A DNA stretch of 64,000 nt. It comes from Legionella nautarum. GTDB taxonomy: Bacteria > Pseudomonadota > Gammaproteobacteria > Legionellales > Legionellaceae. Below the pieces are notes generated by a model. The model had not been told where the DNA came from and did no database searches. It saw nothing but the letters and a program-made list of their open reading frames with translations. This document shows positions 7,306-17,147 of the stretch, in pieces (position 1 is the first letter of the stretch; each line of letters begins with the position of its first letter). The stretch lies in contig NZ_LNYO01000001.1 in the NCBI RefSeq assembly GCF_001467895.1, positions 62,001-126,000 of the forward strand. The letters run 5' to 3'. The position numbers were made by a program, and so were the translations under genes.

Positions 7306-10278
7306 ATGCGCACCATCATTCCATTATCAGTTAGGCCTCACGATTTCTACGCATCGCCTACAGTTACGGCCTCAGCAACGAGTGAACATGCCGGCATCGT
7401 GATCTATGGCTTTTTCAAAGCACAATATTTACTCCCTGATGGGGATTATTTGTTGATGATCGCCAATCATAATAATGATGCCACACAATTACTATATATC
7501 ACTCATGATGCAGAAAAATTACGTGCTTTACCAGGTAAGCGCTGCGCCTCAATTGTAGCGAATGCAATTAGCCAACTAAATCGTTATCGTATTCGTTCTG
7601 ATAACTATTCCAAACCTCGTACAGAGACACAGCTTGCGAAATATGAGTTAACTCTTTCAGCTATTGGACGTCTTGAAGGTCTATTAGAGCAGGAACGAGA
7701 ATTAGCCATCGAAGATTGGGATGCCCAAGAAAGATTGCGCCGTGAGGTTCTTAGCATTCTCTGCGAATGCGAAGATGGCAATCGCCTATTATCGAATAAC
7801 CCCGTGATTTCCGAGGGCGAATTAGGAAAAATTTTATATGAAGCACGGCAATCTGCCCAACATTATCAATTCAACCGAGTTTATCCAGTAAGCCGTATTG
7901 ATCAACTTGACTTTACTAAAGAACCCACAAAAATACCTGACAAACGTCCTTTCTATGTCTGGGATAGCGAGCCACATATTGGCAATGATGAGACGGATCT
8001 ATATAACACTCTAAGAGTTATTTGTCGGTTATACGAATTAAAATTAGGCTCCAAATTGGCGGGAATTCCCGCTAATCGCTTTGAGCGATTAGGATTATTT
8101 TTTAAAAATATATGGTTAAACAGCCGACAATTTATTGATTACTGGTCTTTACCACTTAAACCCTCACAGCCAAGCCAAACAACTAATTTATACACTGGCT
8201 TAGCCACAACCGAAATAAAACCCTACTATGCTTTAGATGGTGTTCCTCAGAAAGGTTACAGCGAGGAAGAAATTAGTGAAGCGGATCACATCAAGTTCTT
8301 TGAGCAAGATGGGCTATACTACCCTTTACCCAGTGGAGATGATTTAGTTTCCATCAGTGAATTAAGCGGAAAGCATCTCTATTTAGATCAACGAATTAAA
8401 CTACAATTTAAAGCATTTTTTTCCAAATTGCCCAGTTTTTTCGTCTATGTTTATCGCAGCATAACTGAATTTATCACCCATGATCTTTACGATGATTTTA
8501 TTAATCATATTCATCGTGATCATCCCGAAGCAGAAGCTAGAAAACCCAAAGTGGTATTTAAAAAAAGAACTTCTTTGCAGAAATATTTAATGTCATTGCA
8601 AGAAATTCTGCAAAGCGAAGAAGGATTGCTTGCGAATGGCCAGACCCTAGAGCAATTTATTCACACACAAATATCAAACTCTAATTATGTATTAGTACGT
8701 GAAGAACACCCTCCTAGCCCACCAACTTACGATAATCCTCTACACCGTTTGTTGGAGGTAACGCGACATATAGGTGCTTATTTTGTCGATCTCAGTGAAA
8801 AAAATCCAATCATAGGCACCCTAGCACTAGCAGCCTATGCGTATGGCGGCGGAGCCATTGTTGCACCAGAAACCCTCACAGCTTTATTAACTAAATTGCA
8901 GTTAAAAGGCTTAATTGCAGGGATAAAACCTACTCAAGCCTTTGCCCAATGGATGAGCCATGGCACAAGTGCAGAAGCAATTTCCGTCGCAGCGACTTAT
9001 TGGCAAGGAATAGTGGTTGGCGGTGATCTGGATAAGTTTTTTATCGAAGCTGTTAAAATACTGAAAGATAACCCTGCAGAAGTAGCCATCATTACTGCTT
9101 TAGCAGTGACTCTGGGTTTTGGGCTGTGTGAAGCTATCCCTGCTTTACAAGAAGAGATGGGGCAATTTCCCTATGTCAATTATGCTTTCCTGGGTCTGAA
9201 AGGAGGTATAGCAATCAATGACACCATTATGCATCCAGGTAATGACTGGCTACTTGGCAGCATTAAGTGGTTGTTGAGAGGATCTCTCATTCTTATTAAA
9301 TTCTTAATTGCGCCCTTTTTTGAAGGTTATTATTATGGAGGCGATGGATTTGTTTCTGGGTTGGAAAAAAGTATTTATCTATTAATTCGCACCGTCACAC
9401 AAAGCATTGCAGCACTTCTTGATTTAACTTTAGCCCTATTGACCATGCCTTTTTTGGAAATATCTAGTATGTTCATCCACGTTCCTTTCAGAGGAATAAC
9501 CAATTTCCTAGCTAAAACTTTAGCAACTTTAGGAAATTGGCAAGTCTTGGGTGAGACCATATTAAACTTTTCACCTGATTCTCTAGTACGCAATTATTTT
9601 TCAGATTTTCGCTTATCGCCACTGTATGGTTTTTCTAGTCCCTTTGGCCGCTATGTAGAAAATTCATTCCTTAATATTTTTCTTAATGGATTAATGTTGT
9701 TTATCTCTCCTCCTCTACAACTACTGAAAAACTTTATCGTACTTCCAGCCATTGATCTTATTTCTTTAATGACTCGCGCTAGTTTAACTCTTATGCATCC
9801 TGTTATTAAGGTTGTTGCTTTTTCAGTCGGTACTTTTCTCAAGACAAGTGGTTTCCTATGGGATAATAGTTGTGGCCTTCTGTTTCAGTGGGCTGCCAAA
9901 GGTCTAACCTTAGGAGCAAATTGGATTGACCATCAAGCTGGTCGATTTAAACAATTTACTTTAAGTAAAATTCAAATTTGTCGCCTTAGTATTTATAACT
10001 GGGCGTTTGACGATGAAGATCTTAGTTTACATAAAGTGAATGATGATCATAATTACCTCAAAGCCCATCCGATTAATGTAGAAAAATTACCTCATGGACA
10101 TAATGAAAAAAAGAAATGTTTAATGGATTTACTACTTAGAGATAAATTAGAGGCAGTAACTCAGCCCAGACAGGAAACCGGTATCAATTATCCGCCCCTA
10201 TTTTCACCCAGGGAGGAAGAGAGAAAACACCAAAAGGATTCGTCACAAGAAAGAGTTTATTCTAATGGATTTATATGA
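7306..10278 (+). CDS. Large membrane-associated protein of unknown function, candidate effector
   Basis: A 990-residue protein I do not recognise. Residues 1-490 are hydrophilic and look mixed alpha/beta. From about 500 to 820 there are several hydrophobic stretches (IIGTLALAAYAYGGG near 500, VAIITALAVTLGFGLCEAIP near 595, LLRGSLILIKFLIAPFF near 656, a longer one at 688-720 and another near 790-820) that could cross or insert in membranes. The end is hydrophilic with an acidic patch (SPREEERKHQKDSSQE) about 20 residues from the C-terminus, like the E-block signal of Dot/Icm substrates. There is no signal peptide. Its stop overlaps the pilin start by 4 bases. The effector idea is inference. 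Confidence 0.75.
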   Translation: MRTIIPLSVRPHDFYASPTVTASATSEHAGIVIYGFFKAQYLLPDGDYLLMIANHNNDATQLLYITHDAEKLRALPGKRCASIVANAISQLNRYRIRSDNYSKPRTETQLAKYELTLSAIGRLEGLLEQERELAIEDWDAQERLRREVLSILCECEDGNRLLSNNPVISEGELGKILYEARQSAQHYQFNRVYPVSRIDQLDFTKEPTKIPDKRPFYVWDSEPHIGNDETDLYNTLRVICRLYELKLGSKLAGIPANRFERLGLFFKNIWLNSRQFIDYWSLPLKPSQPSQTTNLYTGLATTEIKPYYALDGVPQKGYSEEEISEADHIKFFEQDGLYYPLPSGDDLVSISELSGKHLYLDQRIKLQFKAFFSKLPSFFVYVYRSITEFITHDLYDDFINHIHRDHPEAEARKPKVVFKKRTSLQKYLMSLQEILQSEEGLLANGQTLEQFIHTQISNSNYVLVREEHPPSPPTYDNPLHRLLEVTRHIGAYFVDLSEKNPIIGTLALAAYAYGGGAIVAPETLTALLTKLQLKGLIAGIKPTQAFAQWMSHGTSAEAISVAATYWQGIVVGGDLDKFFIEAVKILKDNPAEVAIITALAVTLGFGLCEAIPALQEEMGQFPYVNYAFLGLKGGIAINDTIMHPGNDWLLGSIKWLLRGSLILIKFLIAPFFEGYYYGGDGFVSGLEKSIYLLIRTVTQSIAALLDLTLALLTMPFLEISSMFIHVPFRGITNFLAKTLATLGNWQVLGETILNFSPDSLVRNYFSDFRLSPLYGFSSPFGRYVENSFLNIFLNGLMLFISPPLQLLKNFIVLPAIDLISLMTRASLTLMHPVIKVVAFSVGTFLKTSGFLWDNSCGLLFQWAAKGLTLGANWIDHQAGRFKQFTLSKIQICRLSIYNWAFDDEDLSLHKVNDDHNYLKAHPINVEKLPHGHNEKKKCLMDLLLRDKLEAVTQPRQETGINYPPLFSPREEERKHQKDSSQERVYSNGFI

Positions 10279-10709
10279 ATAATAAGGGATTTTCTTTAGT
10301 TGAATTAATGATAGTGATTTTGATCCTTGGCCTTTTTGCAGTGTACACTTATCCTAGTTACCGTAATTCAATTGCTCAAGCGAGACGTGTCGACGGGCAA
10401 ACCGCCTTACTCACACTTGCGAATCGTATGGAGGCTTATTATTCTCAACAACAGTCTTATCAAGGAGCAACGATAGCAACTGGCAATGAAAGCGATATTT
10501 TGGGAACAAATTATTCAGAGCAGAGTTGGTATAGATTAGAAATAACTGAACAAACCGATACCCACTTCAGCCTGCAAGCTATTCCAATTAAAGCTCAGGC
10601 TACTGCGGATAAACTCTGTCAAACACTGACCTTCAACAGCCTTGGCGTGAAAGGGATTAGCGCAGGACCAATGGGCTTACCTAGGGGACAGAGCTCTCAG
10701 TGCTGGTAG
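10275..10709 (+). CDS. Type IV pilin-like prepilin (PilE type)
   Basis: A 144-residue prepilin. MNNKG/FSLVELMIVILILG is the class IVa leader and cleavage site for the prepilin peptidase PilD, with Glu5 of the mature protein, then the hydrophobic helix that packs in the fibre or membrane. Two cysteines in the C-terminal part (in KLCQTL and at SSQCW) could form the usual pilin disulfide. The ATGA overlap with the upstream gene implies translational coupling with a very different protein. It is far from the pilMNOPQ cluster at 40.6-44.8 kb but would need it for assembly. It could be a minor pilin rather than the main subunit. Confidence 0.85.
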   Translation: MNNKGFSLVELMIVILILGLFAVYTYPSYRNSIAQARRVDGQTALLTLANRMEAYYSQQQSYQGATIATGNESDILGTNYSEQSWYRLEITEQTDTHFSLQAIPIKAQATADKLCQTLTFNSLGVKGISAGPMGLPRGQSSQCW

Positions 10710-10758
10710 TATACAGTACAAGGTTAGCTCGCACGAAAGGCATTTTGACTACTGTATA
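10710..10758. promoter_or_regulatory. Perfect 9-bp inverted repeat, possible operator or hairpin
   Basis: TATACAGTA at 10710-10718 and TACTGTATA at 10750-10758 are exact inverse complements separated by 31 bases, directly after the pilin stop and just upstream of the next gene's probable promoter. It could be a pair of operator half-sites or a weak hairpin. No T-run follows. Confidence 0.45.
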
Positions 10759-10786
10759 GACAGTTCATTTGTGTATACACTATAAT
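10757..10786 (+). promoter_or_regulatory. Promoter with palindromic GTGTATACAC in the spacer
   Basis: TAGACA at 10757-10762 and a perfect TATAAT at 10781-10786 are 18 bases apart. The ten bases just before the -10, GTGTATACAC (10771-10780), are a perfect palindrome and could bind a repressor. The start ATG at 10816 lies 30 bases downstream. Confidence 0.55.
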
Positions 10787-10815
10787 ATTAGTTATTGTTT
10801 TCTTCGAGCTTTATC

Positions 10816-12492
10816 ATGCCTGATCGCCCAAAATCTTCTAAAACCTTGACTCCACCGCCAAAGCCTACGCCTCGAGCAGAAGCTAAACTCAGCAAAACTC
10901 AAGTAGACAGCAAATCTAGCCACTTAGAAGATCTCAATGAGCGACTATTTGTCCAGCTCCTCGGCCAAACTGGCTTAAAAAACGCAAAACAAGCTGCAGC
11001 ATTTTGGAAAAGTATTTCAGGTAAATCGGTTAAAGCACTCATTCACGAGCAAGTTGCTCTGTTTGCATCATTGAAACAAATTCAGCATCAAAACAATTTA
11101 GACAATTACATTAGAAAACTGCGCATTATGGCCTTCTTATATCTAATCGCTGTTTATAGAAAAAAGGCTCACGCTAAAGAATTAAACGCAGCTATTCAAA
11201 AACAAATTGATAAACTAGTTAGTCAAAATCAACACAGTGATATTCAAGAAGTTGAATCCTATCTTCCCGATGCAAACAAAATTGTTTTTTCACAAACTTA
11301 TGCCGCTTATCAGCTAGCATCTCAACTTATTGACAGCGCTTTGCAAGGAAAACTTAAAGAAGCTCAAGCACTTGAAGAAGAATTAGTTGCCTTAGAAATT
11401 GAACACAAGAGAATTTTACAGCGTTACGCCGTCTTCGAAGATAGCCTTGATCAGTTAGATAAAGACTACGACCTTTTTGAACAAAGAACGCAGGGCAAAT
11501 CAACTGAAGAAAAAATTAAAGATTTTAAAGAAATGATTGCCGCTCTTAATCAAGCTATTGATAAAAAACGAGAAGAAATAGATGAGCTCGTTAGCTCTAA
11601 TCAGAACGAAGAAGTCACTAAGAAATTTGATGAACTCAATGCACTTAATGGCCGATCGGTCGGCATGGACGATATTTTAGCTGAACTGGAAGATAAAAAA
11701 TCCTTTTATGATGCAAGCGGTATGCGAGTTCCATCATATAAAATGGCGTTTTTCATTCTTCCTCAGACCTTAAGAATTTATATCGACCCTCAATCTGGAT
11801 TAGCCTATTTACTCACTGCAACGCCTAATCTCAGTGCTGCCGATCTGAAACATCGATTTGACGCTTTATCTGCTGATGATAAATCATCAGCACAGCGACA
11901 TTATGAACACTCTAAACCAACTATTTCTAATATCAGACAGGTTGTTGGTACCAATAAAGATCAGGAACTAGCACTAAATCACAGCAAAACCCAACAAGCT
12001 TTGGCGCATAGTGATCGACTGCAACAGGAAATTTTAGATCTGAGCAATCAAGCAGCAGCGATTGCGGCCTTTATGGATCAAATTGCGAATGAATTAAGTC
12101 CGAATGCGCAATTACCTATGCCTAAACCGACAACGCCTACTCCCAGTCCTTCAGGTACGTCTGTAAAGAAAGACCATGTTTCTAAGGCACAAATTTATCG
12201 GCACATACTCGAATTAATTAAATCAAATCCGACAAAAGATGCCATTGATCGCTTTGCGGATAGTTTTAAATTAAAAGATGGAAAACCAAATAAAGAAGCG
12301 CAAGATTTAATCAGAAATACAATTATACCTGGTATGCCAATACCCAAAGTGGCAATGGATTTTCTACTGCAAAATTTACCCCGTTTAGCTGTAACTGCTA
12401 ACAGCCCAAGAGTGACTCCTATTCCAGATAAAACTCCAGACAAAGTAATAACCCCAGCGCCCCCTAATCCGTTTAAAACAACCCCATTTTAG
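10816..12492 (+). CDS. Coiled-coil protein with proline-rich ends, candidate effector
   Basis: A 558-residue hydrophilic protein with no domain I recognise. It begins with a proline/lysine-rich segment (TPPPKPTPRAEAK), has a long charged helical region at about 160-270 with heptad-like EELVALEIEHKRI and KKREEIDELVSS, and ends in a proline/threonine-rich tail (TPIPDKTPDKVITPAPP). There is no signal peptide or membrane segment. I chose the ATG at 10816 because a TTG start at 10795 would sit at or within the predicted transcription start. Isolated genes of this type are common among Legionella Dot/Icm substrates, but nothing here proves secretion. Confidence 0.7.
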   Translation: MPDRPKSSKTLTPPPKPTPRAEAKLSKTQVDSKSSHLEDLNERLFVQLLGQTGLKNAKQAAAFWKSISGKSVKALIHEQVALFASLKQIQHQNNLDNYIRKLRIMAFLYLIAVYRKKAHAKELNAAIQKQIDKLVSQNQHSDIQEVESYLPDANKIVFSQTYAAYQLASQLIDSALQGKLKEAQALEEELVALEIEHKRILQRYAVFEDSLDQLDKDYDLFEQRTQGKSTEEKIKDFKEMIAALNQAIDKKREEIDELVSSNQNEEVTKKFDELNALNGRSVGMDDILAELEDKKSFYDASGMRVPSYKMAFFILPQTLRIYIDPQSGLAYLLTATPNLSAADLKHRFDALSADDKSSAQRHYEHSKPTISNIRQVVGTNKDQELALNHSKTQQALAHSDRLQQEILDLSNQAAAIAAFMDQIANELSPNAQLPMPKPTTPTPSPSGTSVKKDHVSKAQIYRHILELIKSNPTKDAIDRFADSFKLKDGKPNKEAQDLIRNTIIPGMPIPKVAMDFLLQNLPRLAVTANSPRVTPIPDKTPDKVITPAPPNPFKTTPF

Positions 12493-12587
12493 AGTAATTT
12501 CCAGTAAAGCTTTTTATGTGGGCTTAATTTCTACCCCCCCAGGCTCGTCCTCGAAACGCGAACATAAGAAACGGGGGTTAATCTTAC

Positions 12588-12787
12588 CCTATTCAGTCTC
12601 TAAGGTATCCCCCCGAAATGAGTATCTAAGAAACTTGTGTTAATTTATATCGTTCAGCCTGGGGAGAGCACGCATGGCGTGCGTCTCGAAGCCTGTCCTG
12701 AGGCTCTCGAAGAGCCTGTCCTGAAGTTCTCGAGGGGCATTTCGGGGCACTTCGAGACAGCGCTGCGCGCTTCCTCAGTGCGAACGG
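12588..12787. repeat. Dispersed palindromic element, copy B (inverted orientation)
   Basis: The left part 12588-12650 contains AAGGTATCCCCCCGAAATGA and ATCTAAGAAACTTGTGTTAA, which match the reverse complement of the right ends of the copies at 29.9 and 35.7 kb. The core 12651-12787 runs from CGTTCAGCCTGGGG to CCTCAGTGCGAACGG and holds two 23-base units that differ at several places, unlike the exact four in copy A. The following right flank is not shared. Short ORFs through this region (for example 12626-12994, minus) are artefacts. Confidence 0.8.
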
Positions 12788-12827
12788 AGTTAGGTTAAAA
12801 AAATTTTTCTCTATTTTATCTGACACC

Positions 12828-12935
12828 GTTCGGACTGAGGAGGCGTTTACGCCGTCTCGAAGTCTCACATCAGGATTTGCAAAGCTTTGAGACGACCTAA
12901 CTGCTCCGTGCAGCCTGAGGGGCACATTCCTAGAG
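12828..12935. repeat. Divergent relative of the palindromic element
   Basis: It starts with CCGTTCGGACTGAGGAGGCG and ends near GTGCAGCCTGAGGGGCAC, with TCTCGAAG and CTTTGAGACG between them, so the nested TCTCGAAG/CTTTGAGA and CTGAGG/CCTGAGG pairing is kept but the rest differs from copies A-D. It follows copy B by about 40 bases. Confidence 0.5.
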
Positions 12936-13241
12936 GGCGCCTGTCTAGGAATGACGTTTGTCTGTGAGTGCATCAACCTATTTATCGCAATCATTGGTTT
13001 GCGGTTATCTACTTTTTAGGCCTTGTGAAAAAGTGAGCTAGAGATTGGTAACGCGCATCTCCCAGCTGCCTTTTTTATTCGCTCAAATTCTCAAGTTAAA
13101 TTTTATTAAACACTATAGAAAAAATTTTTAAAAAATTGTCTGAAATAAAATTTTTTCCTAAATACTTATATAGATAACACTTGATATGCAAGCCTAACTC
13201 TTCTAACATGGACAAATTACAGCTTGTTTAGCGAACCCATT
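12936..13241. other. AT-rich gap without a gene
   Basis: After the repeats, this stretch up to the aldolase-like gene shows no ORF with a ribosome site and no RNA I can recognise. The final 160 bases are very AT-rich and probably hold the promoter of the next gene, but I see no convincing -35/-10 pair. Confidence 0.5.
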
Positions 13242-13811
13242 ATGATGAGTGATAAACTGTTTGGAAATCAATCAATTATTGTAACTTTAGACGTCGATGC
13301 ACTGTTGTTCGACAAACTGAAGCAAATTGGTCAAGCAGGTTTTTCCGTTGTTGAGATTAATTGCAGTGAGCAAGCGCTGTTAAAAAAAATTATTGATGAT
13401 TTCCCCAAATTACGTGTTGGAGCAGGTAACATCACAAATACGCAACAACTCGAAGAATGTTATAACGCTGGAGTACATTTTGTATCCAGTCCTGGCTTTT
13501 TACCCGCTATCGCACAAACTGCCGCGATCTATTCAATCAATCATCTTCCAGGCATTGCAACTATTTCTGAGGCGATGCAAGTCATGGCCTTAGGTTATCA
13601 TCAAGCTCGGCCTTACCCTGCTAATTTAGCCTTTTGTGCATCGCTTAATAAGTGTTTGCCTATGCTACGCTTATTTCCAGCGGAAGTAGAATGGGATGAG
13701 GCTGAGCACTACCTTAGTCTCCCAGCCGTTGCTGCGGTTAGCATTGTTAATCCCGAAAGTAAGCATTTGATTGCTTTATCACATGCCTTATCGGCTGGGG
13801 TTTTTGCATAA
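13242..13811 (+). CDS. KDPG/KHG aldolase-like protein lacking the catalytic lysine
   Basis: The 189-residue sequence follows the 2-keto-3-deoxy-6-phosphogluconate aldolase fold: VVEIN at residues 36-40 (the Glu45 region of E. coli Eda), RVGAGNITN, SSPGFLPAI, LPGIATISEAM and LRLFPAE. In active enzymes the last motif is KFFPAE, with lysine forming the Schiff base; here that position is Arg143. The arginine after the glutamate strand and the C-terminal phosphate-binding PTGGIS are also missing (replaced by SIVNPES). It is therefore probably not an aldolase any more, or has another function. The ribosome site is weak, and ATG 13245 is an alternative start. Its last 24 bases overlap the convergent lspA end. 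Confidence 0.75.
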   Translation: MMSDKLFGNQSIIVTLDVDALLFDKLKQIGQAGFSVVEINCSEQALLKKIIDDFPKLRVGAGNITNTQQLEECYNAGVHFVSSPGFLPAIAQTAAIYSINHLPGIATISEAMQVMALGYHQARPYPANLAFCASLNKCLPMLRLFPAEVEWDEAEHYLSLPAVAAVSIVNPESKHLIALSHALSAGVFA

Positions 13812-14255
13812 ATCGATAAGCAGTAGAAACGCGCCAATACAAATAGCGGTATCAGCAAGATTAAAAACAGGCCAGTGATGGTTCTCATAATAAACATCAA
13901 TGAAATCAATGACATGGCCAAGCACTGCTCTGTCATAGAGATTTCCTACAGCACCGCCGAGAATTAAGCTTACAGCCAGAGATTGCAGCCTTGCTTTTGT
14001 CGATAATCGCGCTAGCCATGCCACTAAAATTATACTCATGACTATGCTAAACCCGGCAAAAAACCATCGATGCCAACTTCCTGTACCACTTAAAAAACTA
14101 AAAGCGGCGCCAGTATTGTAAGCTAGGGTAAAATTAAACATTGAGAACAGAGGTTCCGGCTCATACGGAATTAAATTAGTAGCAGCCCAGTATTTACTAA
14201 GCTGATCCGCAAGTATGACTATAAGACTTAAAAGAAACCAGGGCCATTTTTTCAT
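13788..14255 (-). CDS. lspA: Lipoprotein signal peptidase (SPase II)
   Basis: LspA (155 residues) cleaves the signal peptide of prolipoproteins after diacylglyceryl transfer at the inner membrane. Four hydrophobic segments are visible, with the family blocks [27 protein letters not shown] and FNLADTAI; the aspartates in the last two are the catalytic pair. The ATG overlaps the ileS stop as ATGA, so it is coupled to ileS, the usual ileS-lspA arrangement. Confidence 0.96.
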   Translation of the reverse strand: MKKWPWFLLSLIVILADQLSKYWAATNLIPYEPEPLFSMFNFTLAYNTGAAFSFLSGTGSWHRWFFAGFSIVMSIILVAWLARLSTKARLQSLAVSLILGGAVGNLYDRAVLGHVIDFIDVYYENHHWPVFNLADTAICIGAFLLLIDLCKNPSR

Positions 14256-17050
14256 GCGAAATGTCTCACCTCATCACGACCGCTAATATTATCAATACAA
14301 CGTTGGCATAATTCAGGATGTTCAGAATCTGAACCGACTTCTTCACGTCGATGCCAACAGCGTCCACATTTTTCGTACTCACTTGCACGAACAGAAATGG
14401 CAAGATCTAAATCACTAGATCTTAAAATCTCAGCTTTACACTGATCCATCGGTTTTACAATAGCAGAAGAAGTGATTAACACAAACCGTAATTCTTCGCC
14501 TAATTTGCTTAGTACAGGAAATAATTGCTCGCCTGCGTAAAGAGTGACTTCTGCAGCTAAAGCTGAGCCAATGACACCTTCTTTGCGTTGGCTTTCAAGC
14601 GCTTTATTGACCTCGTTTCGCACTGCCTGGAGTTGTTGCCAGAATATCATGTCCATCGTTTCAATTTGTGGCCATTGTTCGTACCATTGCTCAAGAAAGA
14701 CCGATTCACTGCGTTCACCAGGTATGAACTGCCAAATCTCATCTGCAGTAAACGATAAAATCGGGGCTAACCAACGCGTTAAAGCTTGCACAATGTGATA
14801 CATCGCCGTTTGGCATGAACGTCTGGCCAAGCTGTTTTTGGCTGTCGTGTATTGACGATCCTTAATTACATCAAGATAGAAACTTCCCATATCTACAGCA
14901 CAGAAATTATGAATCTTCTGATAAATGACATGGAAATGATAATTCTTATAAGCTTCTTTAATTTCTTCTTGTAATTCTTGACTACGTTTAATTGCCCAGC
15001 GATCTAATTCAACGAGTTGCGTTGCTTTAAGTAGATTCTCTTCTGGTACAAAATCAAATAAATTAGCCAGCAAAAATCGAGCGGTATTGCGAATACGACG
15101 ATAAGCATCGGCATTACGTTTGATTATTTCTTCGGAAATACTTACTTCATGGCGATAATCAGTCGAGGCAACCCACAAGCGCAAAATATCAGCACCATGT
15201 TGATTCACTAGTTTATCAAGAGCAACGTAATTACCCTTGGATTTAGATAATTTTTTCCCTTCCGCATCGACTGTATATCCATGGGTTAATACCGTTTTAT
15301 AGGGTGCATGGCCGTAGATAGCAACAGCAGTGGTGAGTGATGAATTAAACCAACCACGGTGCTGATCAGAACCCTCAAAATAAACGTCCGCAGGTAAACC
15401 AAGCTTTTCATTTTGTTTTAAAACACAATAATGAGACACGCCGGAATCAAACCACACATCAAGAGTATCGCTAATCTTTTCATAGTCATTCGCATCAGCA
15501 CCTAAAAACTCGGCGATATCCAGGTCGAACCAGGCATTAATTCCGCTTTTTTCAACTTTTAAAGCAATCTGCTCAAGCAATTCTATCGTTTTTGGATGAA
15601 GCTCTCTTGTTGACTTATGCACAAATAAAGGCATCGGTGTACCCCAAGCACGCTGCCTTGAAATACACCAATCTGGTCTTGTTTCAACCATGTTAGCGAT
15701 GCGAGCCTTACCCCAATCAGGAACCCAATTCACTTTCTCAATTTCTGCTTTAATCGCTTGACGTAAGCCATTTTTATCCATGGCAATAAACCATTGAGGC
15801 GTAGCAAGAAAAATCATCGGTGTTTTATGGCGCCAGCAAAGAGGATAGCTGTGACGTATTGATTCATGATGTAAAAGAACCTGATGCTCTTGCAACACTT
15901 CAATAATTTTTTCATTAACTTTTAAAACAGAAAGGCCGGCAAATAAGGGTACATCCTTAGCATAGCAACCATTTGCCATCACGGGATTAATAAGCGGTAG
16001 ATGGTAAGCCTGCCCTACTTGGTAATCCTCGGGTCCATGCGCTGGCGCAGTATGCACACAGCCTGTACCTGAATCGATGGTAACATGCCCGCCAAGAATG
16101 AGTGGTACCTGACGTTCATTAAAGGGATGCCGTAATGAAATTTTTTCAAAAACTTGACCTTTTGCCTTACCTTTAATTTGATAATTTTCAATGCCATAGC
16201 GGGCCATTACCGACTTCAGCAAATCATGACTGAGTAGATAATAGTTGTCACCGATATCCACTAGAACGTATTCATACTCTGGGTGCAAACAAACTGCTTC
16301 ATTTGCAGGCAAGCTCCAGGGGGTTGTCGTCCAGATTGGCACTATGACTGGCTTCAGGGTTAACGAACTATCGACTAACGCTAGGATCTTTTCAGGCTCG
16401 GCTGCATAAAAAGCGACATCAATGGAGGGTGAAGTTTTATCTTCATATTCAACTTCCGCTTCAGCCAAAGCAGAACCACATTCGATACACCAATGAACCG
16501 GCTTAAATCCTTGCTGTAGATGCCCATTTTCAATTACTTTGCCTAAAGCACGAATAATATTGGCTTCATAAGAGTAATCCATTGTAACGTAGGGATGTTG
16601 CCAATCGCCGAAGACACCTAAACGCTCAAACTCTTTACGTTGAATATCAATTTGGCTTGCCGCATATTCCCGGCATTTAGCACGAAACTCTGCGGCGCTA
16701 ATTTTCATGCCCGCTTTACCTACTTTTTTCTCAACATTCAACTCAATAGGCAAGCCATGGCAATCCCAACCCGGGACAAAAGGCGCATCAAAACCACTCA
16801 GGGCTTTTGATTTGGTAATAATATCTTTAAGAATTTTGTTAAGCGCATGTCCACAATGTAAATGTCCATTCGCATACGGAGGACCGTCATGCAGAATAAA
16901 ACGCTTTGAGCCAGCACCAAAATCTCTCATTTTTTCATAGATAGCTTTAGTTTGCCAGTTGACAATCATCTGTGGCTCACGTTGAGCAAGATTAGCCTTC
17001 ATTGGAAAAGAGGTATCTGGTAAATTTAAAGTATCTTTGTATTCTGCCAT
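14252..17050 (-). CDS. ileS: Isoleucyl-tRNA synthetase
   Basis: IleRS (932 residues, full length) charges tRNA-Ile and edits valine. The class I signature HLHCGH lies in [16 protein letters not shown] (HIGH motif), and LSKSKGN is the KMSKS motif. The middle contains the large CP1 editing domain (for example [29 protein letters not shown]). The C-terminus holds a zinc knuckle, [14 protein letters not shown] then CQRCI, typical of the bacterial-type enzyme. It sits between ribF and lspA, as in many gammaproteobacteria. Confidence 0.97.
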   Translation of the reverse strand: MAEYKDTLNLPDTSFPMKANLAQREPQMIVNWQTKAIYEKMRDFGAGSKRFILHDGPPYANGHLHCGHALNKILKDIITKSKALSGFDAPFVPGWDCHGLPIELNVEKKVGKAGMKISAAEFRAKCREYAASQIDIQRKEFERLGVFGDWQHPYVTMDYSYEANIIRALGKVIENGHLQQGFKPVHWCIECGSALAEAEVEYEDKTSPSIDVAFYAAEPEKILALVDSSLTLKPVIVPIWTTTPWSLPANEAVCLHPEYEYVLVDIGDNYYLLSHDLLKSVMARYGIENYQIKGKAKGQVFEKISLRHPFNERQVPLILGGHVTIDSGTGCVHTAPAHGPEDYQVGQAYHLPLINPVMANGCYAKDVPLFAGLSVLKVNEKIIEVLQEHQVLLHHESIRHSYPLCWRHKTPMIFLATPQWFIAMDKNGLRQAIKAEIEKVNWVPDWGKARIANMVETRPDWCISRQRAWGTPMPLFVHKSTRELHPKTIELLEQIALKVEKSGINAWFDLDIAEFLGADANDYEKISDTLDVWFDSGVSHYCVLKQNEKLGLPADVYFEGSDQHRGWFNSSLTTAVAIYGHAPYKTVLTHGYTVDAEGKKLSKSKGNYVALDKLVNQHGADILRLWVASTDYRHEVSISEEIIKRNADAYRRIRNTARFLLANLFDFVPEENLLKATQLVELDRWAIKRSQELQEEIKEAYKNYHFHVIYQKIHNFCAVDMGSFYLDVIKDRQYTTAKNSLARRSCQTAMYHIVQALTRWLAPILSFTADEIWQFIPGERSESVFLEQWYEQWPQIETMDMIFWQQLQAVRNEVNKALESQRKEGVIGSALAAEVTLYAGEQLFPVLSKLGEELRFVLITSSAIVKPMDQCKAEILRSSDLDLAISVRASEYEKCGRCWHRREEVGSDSEHPELCQRCIDNISGRDEVRHFA

Positions 17051-17104
17051 CTGTGCCTACTCTGTTAATGCATTAAGTTTAAAACAGCTATGCGGTAATA
17101 GTTC

Positions 17105-17140
17105 ACCTTTCCCGTACGTTAGATGAGGTACGGGCTTAGC
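17105..17140. other. Small hairpin in the ribF-ileS gap
   Basis: CCCGTAC (17111-17117) and GTACGGG (17128-17134) form a 7-bp stem with a 10-base loop between ribF and ileS. No T-run follows on the transcribed (minus) strand, so it is not a classical terminator; it may slow or tune read-through. Confidence 0.35.
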
Positions 17141-17147
17141 AATTAGC

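Noticed and set aside
12626-12994. ORF of 122 residues on the minus strand
   Set aside because: It runs through copy B and its divergent neighbour; the peptide reflects repeat sequence.
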